Assembly (NCBI GenBank): GCA_015231755.1
Contig: JADGAZ010000007.1
Coordinates: 1 to 64,000 of the forward strand
Direction of reading: 5' to 3'
Length of the DNA: 64,000 nucleotides
Origin: Magnetococcales bacterium
GTDB taxonomy: Bacteria; Pseudomonadota; Magnetococcia; Magnetococcales; Magnetaquicoccaceae
Shown: piece by piece, positions 18,547-26,884 of the stretch
Numbering within the stretch: the stretch's first letter is position 1
Layout: every line of letters begins with the position of its first letter
Position numbers and translations under genes: made by a program
The notes under the pieces: generated by a model
What the model was told of the DNA's origin: nothing
Seen by the model: only the letters and a program-made list of their open reading frames with translations
Database searches by the model: none

Positions 18547-21448
18547 GACGACTCCCCGGCTGTTTCTGATGGATGGCTCCGGATTTTTGTACCGGGCGTT
18601 TTATGGCGTCAGGCCCCTTGCCAGACGCGACGGTTTTCCGACCAACGCCATTTTCGGCTTCTTGAAGATGATTCGCAAGGTGGTGCATGAACACAAGCCG
18701 GAATACCTGGCGATGGTGTTCGACGCGGGGGGGCCGGTTTTCCGTCATGGACTCTACCCCGAATACAAGGCCACCCGCCACGCCATGCCGGATGATCTGC
18801 GGGCGCAGATTCCGGTGATCCGACGGCTGGTGGCGGCTTGGAACATGCCGATCTTCGAGCAGATCGGCCACGAGGCCGATGATCTGATCGCCACTCTGGC
18901 CCGTTTGGGGGAGCGGGCGGGATGGGAGGTGGTGATCGTCACCGGGGACAAGGATCTCTCCCAGATGGTGTCGGAGCGGATCCGGATTTTCGATCCGGGC
19001 AAGGAGCGCTGGATCGGTCCGGCGGAGGTGGAAGAGCAATGGGGCGTGCCGGTCTCCCATCTCACCCAGGCCATGGCGCTGATCGGCGACACTTCGGACA
19101 ACATTCCCGGCGTGGCGGGGGTGGGCATCAAGACCGCGGCCAAGCTGATCCGCCAGTTCGGCGACCTGGAAAATCTGCTGGCCCATGCGGATCGGCTCAC
19201 CCAGCCGGCCTTGCGCAAGAACCTGATGGATCCGGAAACCGTGCGGCTGGCGCGGCTGTCGTTGCAACTGGTGACCGTGGATGACGGGATGGAACTGCCC
19301 TTCGATCCCGAGGCGTTGCGGCGTGGCATGCCGGATCTGGAGGCGTTGCGGGCGCTGTTGACCGAAATGGAGTTCGTCTCCGAATTGCGGGATCTGGAAC
19401 GCAGTCTGCCGGCGACCCCGGCAGCCTCTTCCCGGGGGATGTCGGCTGCGACTCCTCCATCCCCTGGGGAATCCCTTTTGCCCGGCACGTCGGAATCCCC
19501 TGGGGAAGCCCTTCTGCCCGACACGTCGGAATCCCCTGAGGAAGCCCTTCTGCCCGGCACGTCGGAATCCTCGGCCCCGACCTTGGAATCCTCCCCCGAA
19601 TCCCCTGCCGGGGAGGGGATGGAGGCGTCCGCGCCGTTTTCTTATCGGGCGGTGACCGACGAGGCGGGCTGGACCGCGTTTTTGACCGTCTTGCGGGGTC
19701 TGGGGGCTTTCGCCCTGGATACCGAAACCACCGGGCTGGATCCGGCGTTGGCGGAGCTGGTGGGGTTGTCGTTTTCCTGGCAAGGCGGGGAGGGGTATTA
19801 CATTCCGGTGGGGCATCGGCCCGAAACCTTGCCGGAGGGGCGGCAGTTGGACCGGGAGCGGGTGCTGGCGGACCTTGGGCCCATCCTGGAAGACCCCGGG
19901 GTGAAGAAGAGCGGTCAGAATTTACGGTTTGAATATGCCATGTTGCGTCGCTACGGCATTACCCTGGCCGGGATCGATCGGGATACTTTGTTGATTTCCG
20001 GTCTGTTGCACGGCGCGGGGCGGCGGCACAATCTGGATGCTCTGGCGTTGGCGGAGTTGGGGCGTCAGACCATCACCTTCAAGGAGGTGGCGGGGGTGGG
20101 CAAGAAGCAGGTCACCTTTGATCGGGTGGCTTTGGCCCAGGCGGTGCCTTATGCCTGCGAGGACGCGGAGATCGCTTGGCTGCTGGCGGAAAAGATGGCT
20201 CCGCAACTGGCGGCGATCCCTGCGATGGAGCGGTTGTACCGGACCATCGAGCTGCCGTTGATGCCGGTGCTTGGCGAGATGGAGCTGGCCGGCACCCTGG
20301 TGGATCGGGGGGCGTTGGGGGTGCTGACCGAGGATTTCACCCGGCGGCGGGAGGTGTTGACCGCCCGCATTCACGAGCTGGCCGGAGAGGTGTTCAACAT
20401 CAACTCCACCCAGCAGTTGGGGGAGATTCTGTTCGGTCGCATGGGCATCAAGGGGGGCAAGCGCACCAAGACCGGGTTTTCCACCGATGTGGAGGTGTTG
20501 ACCCGTCTGGCCGAAGCGGGGCACGAACTGCCGGAACAGGTGCTGGAGTACCGTTCCCTCACCAAGCTGCAATCCACCTACACCGACGCCTTGGCCGAAC
20601 GCATCGATCCGGCCAGCGGACGGATTCACACCCGTTTCAATCAGGCCGCCACCCTGACCGGACGGTTGTCCTCCTCGGATCCCAATTTGCAGAACATTCC
20701 CGTGCGCCGTCCCGAAGGCAAGGCGATCCGCGCCGCCTTTGTCGCCCCTCCCGGATGTGTCTTGCTTTCCGCCGACTACAGCCAGATCGAGTTGCGCTTG
20801 CTGGCCCACATGGGGGACATTCCCCGTCTGAAGCGCGCCTTCGATCAGGGTCTGGACATCCACGCCGCCACCGCCGCCGAGCTGTTCGGAGGCGATCCGG
20901 CCCAGGTGGATCCGGAGTCCCGCCGTCTGGCCAAGACCATCAATTTTGGCTTGATCTACGGCATGAGTCCGTATGGATTGGCCAAGCGGCTCAAGATTCC
21001 GGTGGGGGAGGCTTTTGCCTACATGGATTTGTATTTCCAGCGTTACGACGGGGTCAAGGCCCACATGGAACGCACCATCCGTTTTGCCCGGGAGCATGGT
21101 TATGTCGAGACCCTGGGGGGACGCCGCTGTTTCGTCGCCGACATCGACCACACCAACCGCACCCTGCGGGAGTTGGCGGAACGCACCGCCATCAACGCCC
21201 CCCTGCAAGGCTCCGCCGCCGACCTGATCAAGCTGGCCATGATCCGCCTGCACCACGCCTTGCGCCGGGAGTCCCTGGCCAGCCGCCTGATCCTCCAGGT
21301 ACACGACGAACTGGTCCTCGAAGTGCCTGAAACCGAACTGGAACAGGCCCAATCCCTGACCCGGGAAGCCATGGAACAGGCCCTGTCCCTGTCGGTGCCG
21401 CTGCGGGTGGATATGGGGGTGGGGAGGAACTGGGCGGAGGCGCATTGA
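18545..21448 (+). CDS. polA: DNA polymerase I
   Basis: A 967-residue PolI used for nick translation and gap filling. It has the 5'-3' exonuclease (1-290), a Ser/Pro/Glu-rich linker with three 12-residue repeats (308-343), the 3'-5' exonuclease (about 365-555) and the A-family polymerase (DYSQIELRLLAHMG near residue 747, HDELVLEVP near the end). In the proofreading domain motif I FALDTETTGLD is intact, but motif II reads GQNLRFEYAM where the metal-binding Asp (D424 of E. coli) is Glu; motif III YACEDAEIAW is intact. The start ATG follows GAGAGGGTGA and overlaps the divergent gene's start. Confidence 0.97.
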   Translation: MTTPRLFLMDGSGFLYRAFYGVRPLARRDGFPTNAIFGFLKMIRKVVHEHKPEYLAMVFDAGGPVFRHGLYPEYKATRHAMPDDLRAQIPVIRRLVAAWNMPIFEQIGHEADDLIATLARLGERAGWEVVIVTGDKDLSQMVSERIRIFDPGKERWIGPAEVEEQWGVPVSHLTQAMALIGDTSDNIPGVAGVGIKTAAKLIRQFGDLENLLAHADRLTQPALRKNLMDPETVRLARLSLQLVTVDDGMELPFDPEALRRGMPDLEALRALLTEMEFVSELRDLERSLPATPAASSRGMSAATPPSPGESLLPGTSESPGEALLPDTSESPEEALLPGTSESSAPTLESSPESPAGEGMEASAPFSYRAVTDEAGWTAFLTVLRGLGAFALDTETTGLDPALAELVGLSFSWQGGEGYYIPVGHRPETLPEGRQLDRERVLADLGPILEDPGVKKSGQNLRFEYAMLRRYGITLAGIDRDTLLISGLLHGAGRRHNLDALALAELGRQTITFKEVAGVGKKQVTFDRVALAQAVPYACEDAEIAWLLAEKMAPQLAAIPAMERLYRTIELPLMPVLGEMELAGTLVDRGALGVLTEDFTRRREVLTARIHELAGEVFNINSTQQLGEILFGRMGIKGGKRTKTGFSTDVEVLTRLAEAGHELPEQVLEYRSLTKLQSTYTDALAERIDPASGRIHTRFNQAATLTGRLSSSDPNLQNIPVRRPEGKAIRAAFVAPPGCVLLSADYSQIELRLLAHMGDIPRLKRAFDQGLDIHAATAAELFGGDPAQVDPESRRLAKTINFGLIYGMSPYGLAKRLKIPVGEAFAYMDLYFQRYDGVKAHMERTIRFAREHGYVETLGGRRCFVADIDHTNRTLRELAERTAINAPLQGSAADLIKLAMIRLHHALRRESLASRLILQVHDELVLEVPETELEQAQSLTREAMEQALSLSVPLRVDMGVGRNWAEAH
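19466..19573 (+). repeat. Three 36-bp tandem repeats inside polA linker
   Basis: Three in-frame copies encode GESLLPGTSESP, GEALLPDTSESP and EEALLPGTSESS. They lie in the low-complexity linker between the 5'-3' and 3'-5' exonuclease domains, where changes in length are likely to be tolerated. Confidence 0.9.
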
Positions 21449-21609
21449 GGGGGGGTGGTTCGCGGGGCGTATGGGGCTGAACGGTTGGTTTTTTGGTCCG
21501 GAGCCGGTTTCTGGCTTGGCCAATCGGAGAGATTGTGATTAACTTTCGGACGAAGAATACCGATTGAATCCCATGATGGTCAGGGTACCCATGTATAGGA
21601 GATGATCGG

Positions 21610-22389
21610 ATGTCACGGAACGCACCACTGAAAGAGATGGTCCTTGGGGTGGCTTTTGATCCTGTGAAGGATTTCAAATCTGTACATTATGGCTTGTTTT
21701 GGAATCGAATCCGGGAGAAGTTCCCCTTGTGTCAGGATGCGCCACCTTTGGCGCCTTCCGGTCGTGATGGATCAGTGTCCATCCATTTGACCCCTGTTTC
21801 GTTGCCGCGTGTGTGGTATATCAATCAGGCTGAGGACCGTTTGCTTCAGATTCAAGCGGATCGTTTTCTCGTCAACTGGAGAAAAAATGAACGCTCCGAG
21901 GTTTATGTCGGGTACGAAGCCTGTTTGGGATGGTTTCTGGAAGATTGGAATCTTTTTCAGCAATGGCTGGTTGAGGAAGGATTGGGTGAGGTCAAGTTGC
22001 AGCAGTTGGAGTTGAGTTATATCAATCAGGTTTCTCGTGAAGAGATGGATCGGGAAATGCGGCGTCTGGGAGATGTTTTCCCTGTGGTTCGTTTGTCCGA
22101 CTGGCCTGTGGAATCCGCCTTGCCTGTGCCGGAGAATTTTGCCTGTCAGTTCAGGATCGTTGCACCGGATCGTTCAGGAGAGATGTTGATCAAATTGGCA
22201 ACAGCGGTCAGGCATGTCGATCAAATGCCACTGATTCAAGTTTCTTTTCATGTGACTGTGCCCATTGTTGGCACGGATCCTGATTTGTTGAAGGAACAGT
22301 TTGATGCGGCGCACCATTGGATCAATTTTGCTTTCAAGAAAATGATTTCTGATTCGGCGCGCGAGACGATTTGGGAAAGGCACTCATGA
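21610..22389 (+). CDS. TIGR04255 family protein
   Basis: A 259-residue soluble protein with the features of the sporadically distributed TIGR04255 family: an N-terminal LKEMVLGVAFDP, then the central YINQAEDRLLQIQADRFLVNWRK-type strand pair (about 75-97) and QQLELSYINQV (about 138-148). The family has no established function; it occurs mostly in accessory regions with a small partner gene. The Shine-Dalgarno GGAG is 8 nt before ATG. Its base composition is visibly less GC-rich than that of polA and aat, and it is the first gene of a three-gene overlapping cassette, suggesting acquisition as a unit. Confidence 0.82.
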   Translation: MSRNAPLKEMVLGVAFDPVKDFKSVHYGLFWNRIREKFPLCQDAPPLAPSGRDGSVSIHLTPVSLPRVWYINQAEDRLLQIQADRFLVNWRKNERSEVYVGYEACLGWFLEDWNLFQQWLVEEGLGEVKLQQLELSYINQVSREEMDREMRRLGDVFPVVRLSDWPVESALPVPENFACQFRIVAPDRSGEMLIKLATAVRHVDQMPLIQVSFHVTVPIVGTDPDLLKEQFDAAHHWINFAFKKMISDSARETIWERHS

Positions 22390-23057
22390 AACCTTCAAAA
22401 ATGCTTGAGCATGCCATCGAGCAACCTTGTCCCCTTGAAGGCTTCTTCCTGGATTCTTGTTCTTTTAAATACAGGGAAGAACAAACGGATAAGGTTGATC
22501 GGGTTGTTCGTGGTATCAAGAATGGTCATGATGTCTGGGATGATCAGACTTGGGGACAGAACACTGTTGGAAAGCTTGAAAAGCAGGTTGAAACCACGAC
22601 TCCTCTTGCCGAGCGTGATCGGGTTGTCTTGCCAGAAGATCGTGTTCGTCGAATCATTGATGACGCCTCCCGCGATGCCTCGTTGCCATTCAAGGAGGAT
22701 CTGATTGCGGATTTGAATTATTTGTTGGAACCGGATCCCATGGATGAGGGGATACCGTTTTCTCCCGAAGCTTTGCAATTGTTTTTGGATTTTATGAGGC
22801 GGGCGGATTGGTTGAATGAACCACCCCGCTTGACGGCCGGGGTCAATGGTGGTTTGTGTGCCGGGTGGCAGAGATCCAAGAGTCATTACCTTTTTGTTTA
22901 TTTTATGCGGATCGGGGACATACAGTATATTGTCAAGCATCCGGATGCAGCGTATCAATCGGATCGACTCGCCAGTTCGTTGGACAGGGAGCAAAAAATG
23001 GCCCCATTATCTGCGGCCTTCAAGCTGTTTTGTTCGGGTGGTGCGCATGCCTCCTGA
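22386..23057 (+). CDS. Cassette protein 2, unknown
   Basis: A 223-residue soluble protein whose ATG overlaps the stop of the TIGR04255 gene (ATGA). The N-terminal half is charged and helical; the second half (from about residue 115: EALQLFLDFMRRADWLNEPPRL) resembles the small partner proteins that accompany TIGR04255 genes, with aromatic strands such as SHYLFVYFMRIGDIQYIV. I do not recognise a catalytic motif. The gene is coupled on both sides, and its last 11 nt overlap the next gene. Confidence 0.65.
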   Translation: MKPSKMLEHAIEQPCPLEGFFLDSCSFKYREEQTDKVDRVVRGIKNGHDVWDDQTWGQNTVGKLEKQVETTTPLAERDRVVLPEDRVRRIIDDASRDASLPFKEDLIADLNYLLEPDPMDEGIPFSPEALQLFLDFMRRADWLNEPPRLTAGVNGGLCAGWQRSKSHYLFVYFMRIGDIQYIVKHPDAAYQSDRLASSLDREQKMAPLSAAFKLFCSGGAHAS

Positions 23058-23520
23058 GAAGCTGTCTCTCTTGAGGGGGCAGGAGAAATTGCTCCGTTAC
23101 TGTAGAAGAAAATTTGTTCCCAGAGGTGAGGAGCGGGCAAGTCCGGGGGCGTTCATGCTGCAACCGACGGATCAAGGATTTCTTTCGACCAATTGGTTGG
23201 GGAAATATTCGGATCGTTCGGAGAGAGAGCAAGTTGCTTCGTGCGCGCGCGATTATTATGGGAAGGTGCCGATTGATTTCGATGAGAAAGAAAGAAAACG
23301 GCTGCGATTTGCCGTAATTCCGGTCGGCAAGACCACGGAGGCATTCTTGGCGCATGATTCTTTGCGCCTTGAGTTGGAGGCGTGGCATCTGCGACACGCG
23401 GTTGATCCTTCCTACGCTGGGTTGCTCGGTTTCCCCGAGGGGTTGCCCGAAGAGAACCTGGAGGCTGCGGCAAGGCTTTTGTGGGAGCAAACCGAAGAAC
23501 ACTACCCCGGAAATCTGTAA
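23047..23520 (+). CDS. Cassette protein 3, unknown
   Basis: A 157-residue protein starting inside the end of the preceding gene. It is basic in its first 40 residues (RGQEKLLRYCRRKFVPRGEE), then mixed, with the segment FLSTNWLGKYSDRSEREQV and a helical acidic C-terminus. No membrane segment or known motif is seen. The overlap, shared AT-richer composition and position make it the third part of the cassette. The weak Shine-Dalgarno (GGTGG) fits translation coupled to the upstream gene. Confidence 0.6.
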   Translation: MPPEKLSLLRGQEKLLRYCRRKFVPRGEERASPGAFMLQPTDQGFLSTNWLGKYSDRSEREQVASCARDYYGKVPIDFDEKERKRLRFAVIPVGKTTEAFLAHDSLRLELEAWHLRHAVDPSYAGLLGFPEGLPEENLEAAARLLWEQTEEHYPGNL

Positions 23521-23542
23521 CCCGCGACCCCCATTCCAAGCC

Positions 23543-24232
23543 ATGCCCATCTTCCGCCTCCCCCACGAACCCGTATTTCCCGATCCCGCTTTGGCCGGGC
23601 AGGAGGGGCTGTTGGCTGTGGGGGGGGATTTGTCGGTGCGGCGGTTGCTGGTGGCCTATGCCGAGGGGATTTTCCCCTGGTATTCCAAGGGGGAGCCGAT
23701 TCTGTGGTGGAGTCCGGATCCCCGGCTGGTGCTGGATCCGGCGGAGCTGCATGTCTCCCACAGTCTGCGCAAGACCTTGCGGCGGGGGACTTATGTGGTC
23801 ACCTTCGATTGCGCCTTCGCCCATGTGATCCGCGCCTGCGCCCGGGCCCGGGAGGCCAGCGGCACCTGGATCACCCGGGATATGGAACGGGCTTTCATTC
23901 GGCTGTACCGACTGGGACTGGCCCACTCCGCCGAGTCGTGGATCCTCGACGAGGAGACCGGTTCCTCCCAACTGGTGGGCGGGGTCTACGGTCTGGCTTT
24001 GGGGGCGGTTTTTTTTGGCGAGTCCATGTTTTCGGTCCAACCCGACGCTTCCAAGGTGGCTTTCGTCACCCTGGTGGACCATTTGGTGGCGTCGGGATTC
24101 GAGATGATCGATTGTCAAGTGGCCTCGGATCACATGTTGCGCTTTGGCGCCCGGGAGATTTCCCGGGAGCTGTTTTTGTCCCGCTTGCGTGCCGCGTTGC
24201 TCAAACCCCGTGGTGTGGGATCCTGGCGCTGA
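23543..24232 (+). CDS. aat: Leucyl/phenylalanyl-tRNA--protein transferase
   Basis: A 229-residue Aat enzyme, which adds Leu or Phe from charged tRNA to N-terminal Lys or Arg so that ClpS/ClpA degrades the protein. Signature segments are GLLAVGGDLSVRRLL, AEGIFPWYSKGEPILWWSPDPR (read as two overlapping parts) and SAESWILDEETG followed by GGVYGLALGAVFFGESMFS. Length is normal. The ATG directly before PIFRLP is the start; the open frame upstream of it runs through the preceding cassette gene and is not coding. It stands alone. Confidence 0.96.
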   Translation: MPIFRLPHEPVFPDPALAGQEGLLAVGGDLSVRRLLVAYAEGIFPWYSKGEPILWWSPDPRLVLDPAELHVSHSLRKTLRRGTYVVTFDCAFAHVIRACARAREASGTWITRDMERAFIRLYRLGLAHSAESWILDEETGSSQLVGGVYGLALGAVFFGESMFSVQPDASKVAFVTLVDHLVASGFEMIDCQVASDHMLRFGAREISRELFLSRLRAALLKPRGVGSWR

Positions 24233-24254
24233 CTGGGGTTGGGATCCGGATTTT

Positions 24255-24830
24255 TCAGGGTCGGGCGGCGTGGCTTTGGGATGGATTGGCCGGAGTCGGG
24301 GCTTCGGCGCGGGAGACGACCGGAGGGGTGCTGTTGGCGGTCGGAGGGGAAGATCTCAGCCAGCGGAAGCGGCGCAGCAGTCCGGTGATGGCGACCAGAA
24401 AGGCGGGCGGGGGCGGCTCCACCACGTGGATCGGACAGGTCAGGGGGGTGGAGGCGTGCTGCCAGGGAAACCAGCCGCTGTGAAGATCCCGGGCCGTGGC
24501 CGGGTCGGTGAGGATCAGGGTGGCTCCCCACTGGGCGGTGAGGAGCGCCATCTCTTTGGCCGGATGACCGGAGAGCAGCGAACAGGGCCACTCTCCGGCT
24601 CCGGCCTGGGCTACGGCGTTTTCCAGTCCCCCCAGCATGGAGGCCGCAGCACACCCGAAACGATCCTGGCTGGACAATTGTCCCGAGTCCGGAATCCAAC
24701 CCTGATCGAACAAAGCCACAAAGCGTAGCTGTGCCCGATGCAGCCGTGTCAGCGTGAGGGCTGTGCGGATCACCTGTTGCGGGTGGTCGTGCAGATCGAC
24801 AACGACGATGACGCGTGCGACGGGTTGCAT
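24255..24830 (-). CDS. Universal-stress-protein-like protein after TauE
   Basis: A 191-residue protein with a UspA-like fold: the first strand is VIVVVDLHDHP, a helix follows, then LRFVALF and later EMALLTAQWGATLILTDP, matching the typical HADLIVMG position. The ATP-binding GxxG loop is not clear, so it may not bind ATP. The C-terminal 45 residues are Pro/Ser-rich. It ends the operon (77-residue protein, TauE/SafE, this gene); a second Usp-like gene follows the SulP gene, so the arrangement is repeated. Confidence 0.7.
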   Translation of the reverse strand: MQPVARVIVVVDLHDHPQQVIRTALTLTRLHRAQLRFVALFDQGWIPDSGQLSSQDRFGCAAASMLGGLENAVAQAGAGEWPCSLLSGHPAKEMALLTAQWGATLILTDPATARDLHSGWFPWQHASTPLTCPIHVVEPPPPAFLVAITGLLRRFRWLRSSPPTANSTPPVVSRAEAPTPANPSQSHAARP

Positions 24831-24856
24831 GGTTTCCTCTTCGGATGGTGTTTTTT

Positions 24857-25927
24857 TCAGGTGGCAGGCTTGGGAGCCAGCGGGGCCGATTCCTGTGCGG
24901 CGGCGCGTCGTCCCTGGATCAGGGCGAACACGATGATCCCCGCACCCAACGCCAGGGCCAGAATCATGATCAAAAAGCTGGAATTTTTCATCAAGGTCAT
25001 GGTGGCGGGTTCCATGGGCGCCATCCATTGCAACTGGGCCAGATAGACCGGAATCACCAGGGCGCGACTGACCATCACCGTGAGCATGATCACGCCCATC
25101 ACCAGTTTGATCATGTAGGGTTTGACGTAGGTGGTGCCGATGGCTCCCAACTGAATGCCGAACAAGGAGCCGGCCAGGATGATCATGGCCAACCGGATGT
25201 CCACATAGCCGCTCCAGGCGAATTTGATGGTGCCCCCCAGACCCATGACGAAGGCGATCACCAGTTCGGTGGCGGAGGCCATGAGGCTGCTCATGCCCAG
25301 CACATAGATCTGGGCCGGGACGCCGATGAATCCGCCCACGGCGATGGTGGCCGCCAGCAGACCGGTGGCGAATCCCAACGGAATGGTGAACAGAATCGAG
25401 ATGCGGGTGCCCAGGCTGGAAAAATGGACCATGGTGCCGGGAATGTGGATGCTTTGCACCCACAAGGCGAGGCGACCGGGTTTTTCCTCTTCGGCGGTGC
25501 CGGAGCGCATGGTTTTAACGGTATCCCGCATGACGAAGCCGCCGACGATGCCCAGCACCACCACAAAGGCCACGGAGACGTACAGATTGGAGCCGATATC
25601 GCCGAAGCGTTGTTTGATCACCTCCTGGAAGTGGGCACCGGTGAGCACGCCGGCTTCGGCGGACAGACCCATGATCAATCCCATTTTGACATCCACCTGC
25701 CCATAGCGTGCCCGTTTGAGGGCTCCCACCAGGGCCTTGGGAAATTTGTGACACATGTTGCTGGCCACAGCGACGATTCCCGGAACCCCCAGACTCATCA
25801 TGGCCGGCGTGAGGACAAAGGCTCCCCCCGAGCCGATGAATCCGCTGACCAGTCCCCCGACAAATCCCACGATGAACAGATACAGTCCATTGGTCACATC
25901 CAACTGGATGAATTGAAGCGCTTCCAT
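24857..25927 (-). CDS. TauE/SafE family anion exporter
   Basis: A 356-residue inner-membrane protein with 8-9 predicted helices. The N-terminal repeat motif FIVGFVGGLVSGFIGSGGAF and the second repeat LGFATGLLAATIAVGGFIGV are the duplicated signatures of TauE/SafE (DUF81) proteins, which export sulfite, sulfoacetate and related organosulfur anions. A longer cytoplasmic loop lies between the repeats. With the adjacent SulP carrier and sulfur-globule genes elsewhere in the window, sulfite or sulfate handling during sulfur oxidation is likely; the exact substrate is not shown. Confidence 0.88.
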   Translation of the reverse strand: MEALQFIQLDVTNGLYLFIVGFVGGLVSGFIGSGGAFVLTPAMMSLGVPGIVAVASNMCHKFPKALVGALKRARYGQVDVKMGLIMGLSAEAGVLTGAHFQEVIKQRFGDIGSNLYVSVAFVVVLGIVGGFVMRDTVKTMRSGTAEEEKPGRLALWVQSIHIPGTMVHFSSLGTRISILFTIPLGFATGLLAATIAVGGFIGVPAQIYVLGMSSLMASATELVIAFVMGLGGTIKFAWSGYVDIRLAMIILAGSLFGIQLGAIGTTYVKPYMIKLVMGVIMLTVMVSRALVIPVYLAQLQWMAPMEPATMTLMKNSSFLIMILALALGAGIIVFALIQGRRAAAQESAPLAPKPAT

Positions 25928-25968
25928 GAGGCACGTTCCCTTTTGCTTGGTATCGAAACCGGATGGTT

Positions 25969-26202
25969 TCAGTTCTTGGCGCGAATCCCCAGACTTTCCC
26001 AGAACTCGCCGGTGAAACGGCCATGTACCAGGGAAAATGTGAAGGCGATCACCACAGGCAGGATGAAAAACCATCCGCCACGAGACGACCAGGCCAGAAC
26101 CGGCTGCTCGAAGATCAGGAGCAGGGCGTACAGGATCACCGACGCGCCTCCCCAGAGCAGGAGTTTGCCATAAGAACGTGTATCCGGTGGTGCCGATGCC
26201 AT
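25969..26202 (-). CDS. Small two-helix membrane protein, first gene of TauE operon
   Basis: A 77-residue protein with two hydrophobic helices (about 12-30 and 43-60) separated by a short loop (EQPVLAWSSRGG). No family name is certain. It is the first gene downstream of the 11-bp repeat array and lies 41 bp before the TauE/SafE gene, so it probably assists that transporter. Confidence 0.7.
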   Translation of the reverse strand: MASAPPDTRSYGKLLLWGGASVILYALLLIFEQPVLAWSSRGGWFFILPVVIAFTFSLVHGRFTGEFWESLGIRAKN

Positions 26203-26264
26203 GATTGTCTCCCGATTGTGCTAGGTTTTGATATTTTGTTGGCGGGAGAATATGTCAAACCAAA

Positions 26265-26319
26265 CGTTAAGCCAACGTTAAGCGAACGTTAAAAAGGTGT
26301 TAAGCGAACGTGAATGGCA
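26265..26319 (-). promoter_or_regulatory. Five 11-bp direct repeats, OmpR-type operator
   Basis: CGTTAA (or TGTTAA/CGTGAA) starts at 26265, 26276, 26287, 26298 and 26309, exactly 11 bp apart; units 1, 2 and 4 share the full pattern GTTAAGCSAA. One helical turn between direct half-sites is how PhoB/OmpR-type regulators bind. The array begins 63 bp upstream of the 77-residue membrane protein gene. The same periodic motif lies upstream of the SulP gene. Confidence 0.75.
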
Positions 26320-26340
26320 AAAAATTCCCTCAGCGTATCA

Positions 26341-26880
26341 TCATGGATCAGTTCCTGGTTTGGGGGTGTGGAAATCCGGCCAGAGCCGGACAAGCGGATC
26401 GCGACAGTGTTTCAACAGCGTTGCCAGCCGGGAGGGTGGCGCGGGCAGAGGGTGTACGGCACCGGTCAGGGGATGGGGAGGAAAGAGCCAAGCGGGGGCA
26501 TCGTCTCCGGTGATCCGTTTCAGTTCCGGTTGGGGGGCCAGGATCAGATCCGCGCCCCAGGAGGCGGAGAGTTCCGCCACGGCCCGATTGGCCGGTCCGG
26601 CGAGCAGTTTGAACGTCCAGCGGGGCATATCCAGGCGTTGGGCCAGTTGTTTGAAACGGTGTTCGAGGCACTCCTGGGTCCGTTGTTGCCATTGGGCCGG
26701 GGTCAGGAATGGCACGTGACAGCTTTCAAAGCCCAGACCGGTTTCCCCCATCAGGGTGACCCAGAGCAGATCCCGCACCCGGGAGCCGCTCAGGAGCTCC
26801 ATCACCTGTCGGGCGGTGGTTTCGCCGGCGGGCAAGGGATCGAGGATTGCGATCACCCGATAGTGGTGAGGTGTGTTCAT
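26341..26880 (-). CDS. Universal-stress-protein-like protein after SulP
   Basis: A 179-residue UspA-like protein beginning MNTPHHYRVIAILDPL, with AVAELSASWGADLILAPQPE as the conserved strand-turn before the nucleotide-binding loop and a Pro/Leu-rich C-terminus. It starts 4 bp after the SulP stop and is the second gene of that operon. The pairing of a Usp-like protein with each of two anion transporters suggests that they modulate the carriers, which is inference. Confidence 0.7.
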   Translation of the reverse strand: MNTPHHYRVIAILDPLPAGETTARQVMELLSGSRVRDLLWVTLMGETGLGFESCHVPFLTPAQWQQRTQECLEHRFKQLAQRLDMPRWTFKLLAGPANRAVAELSASWGADLILAPQPELKRITGDDAPAWLFPPHPLTGAVHPLPAPPSRLATLLKHCRDPLVRLWPDFHTPKPGTDP

Positions 26881-26884
26881 GTGT

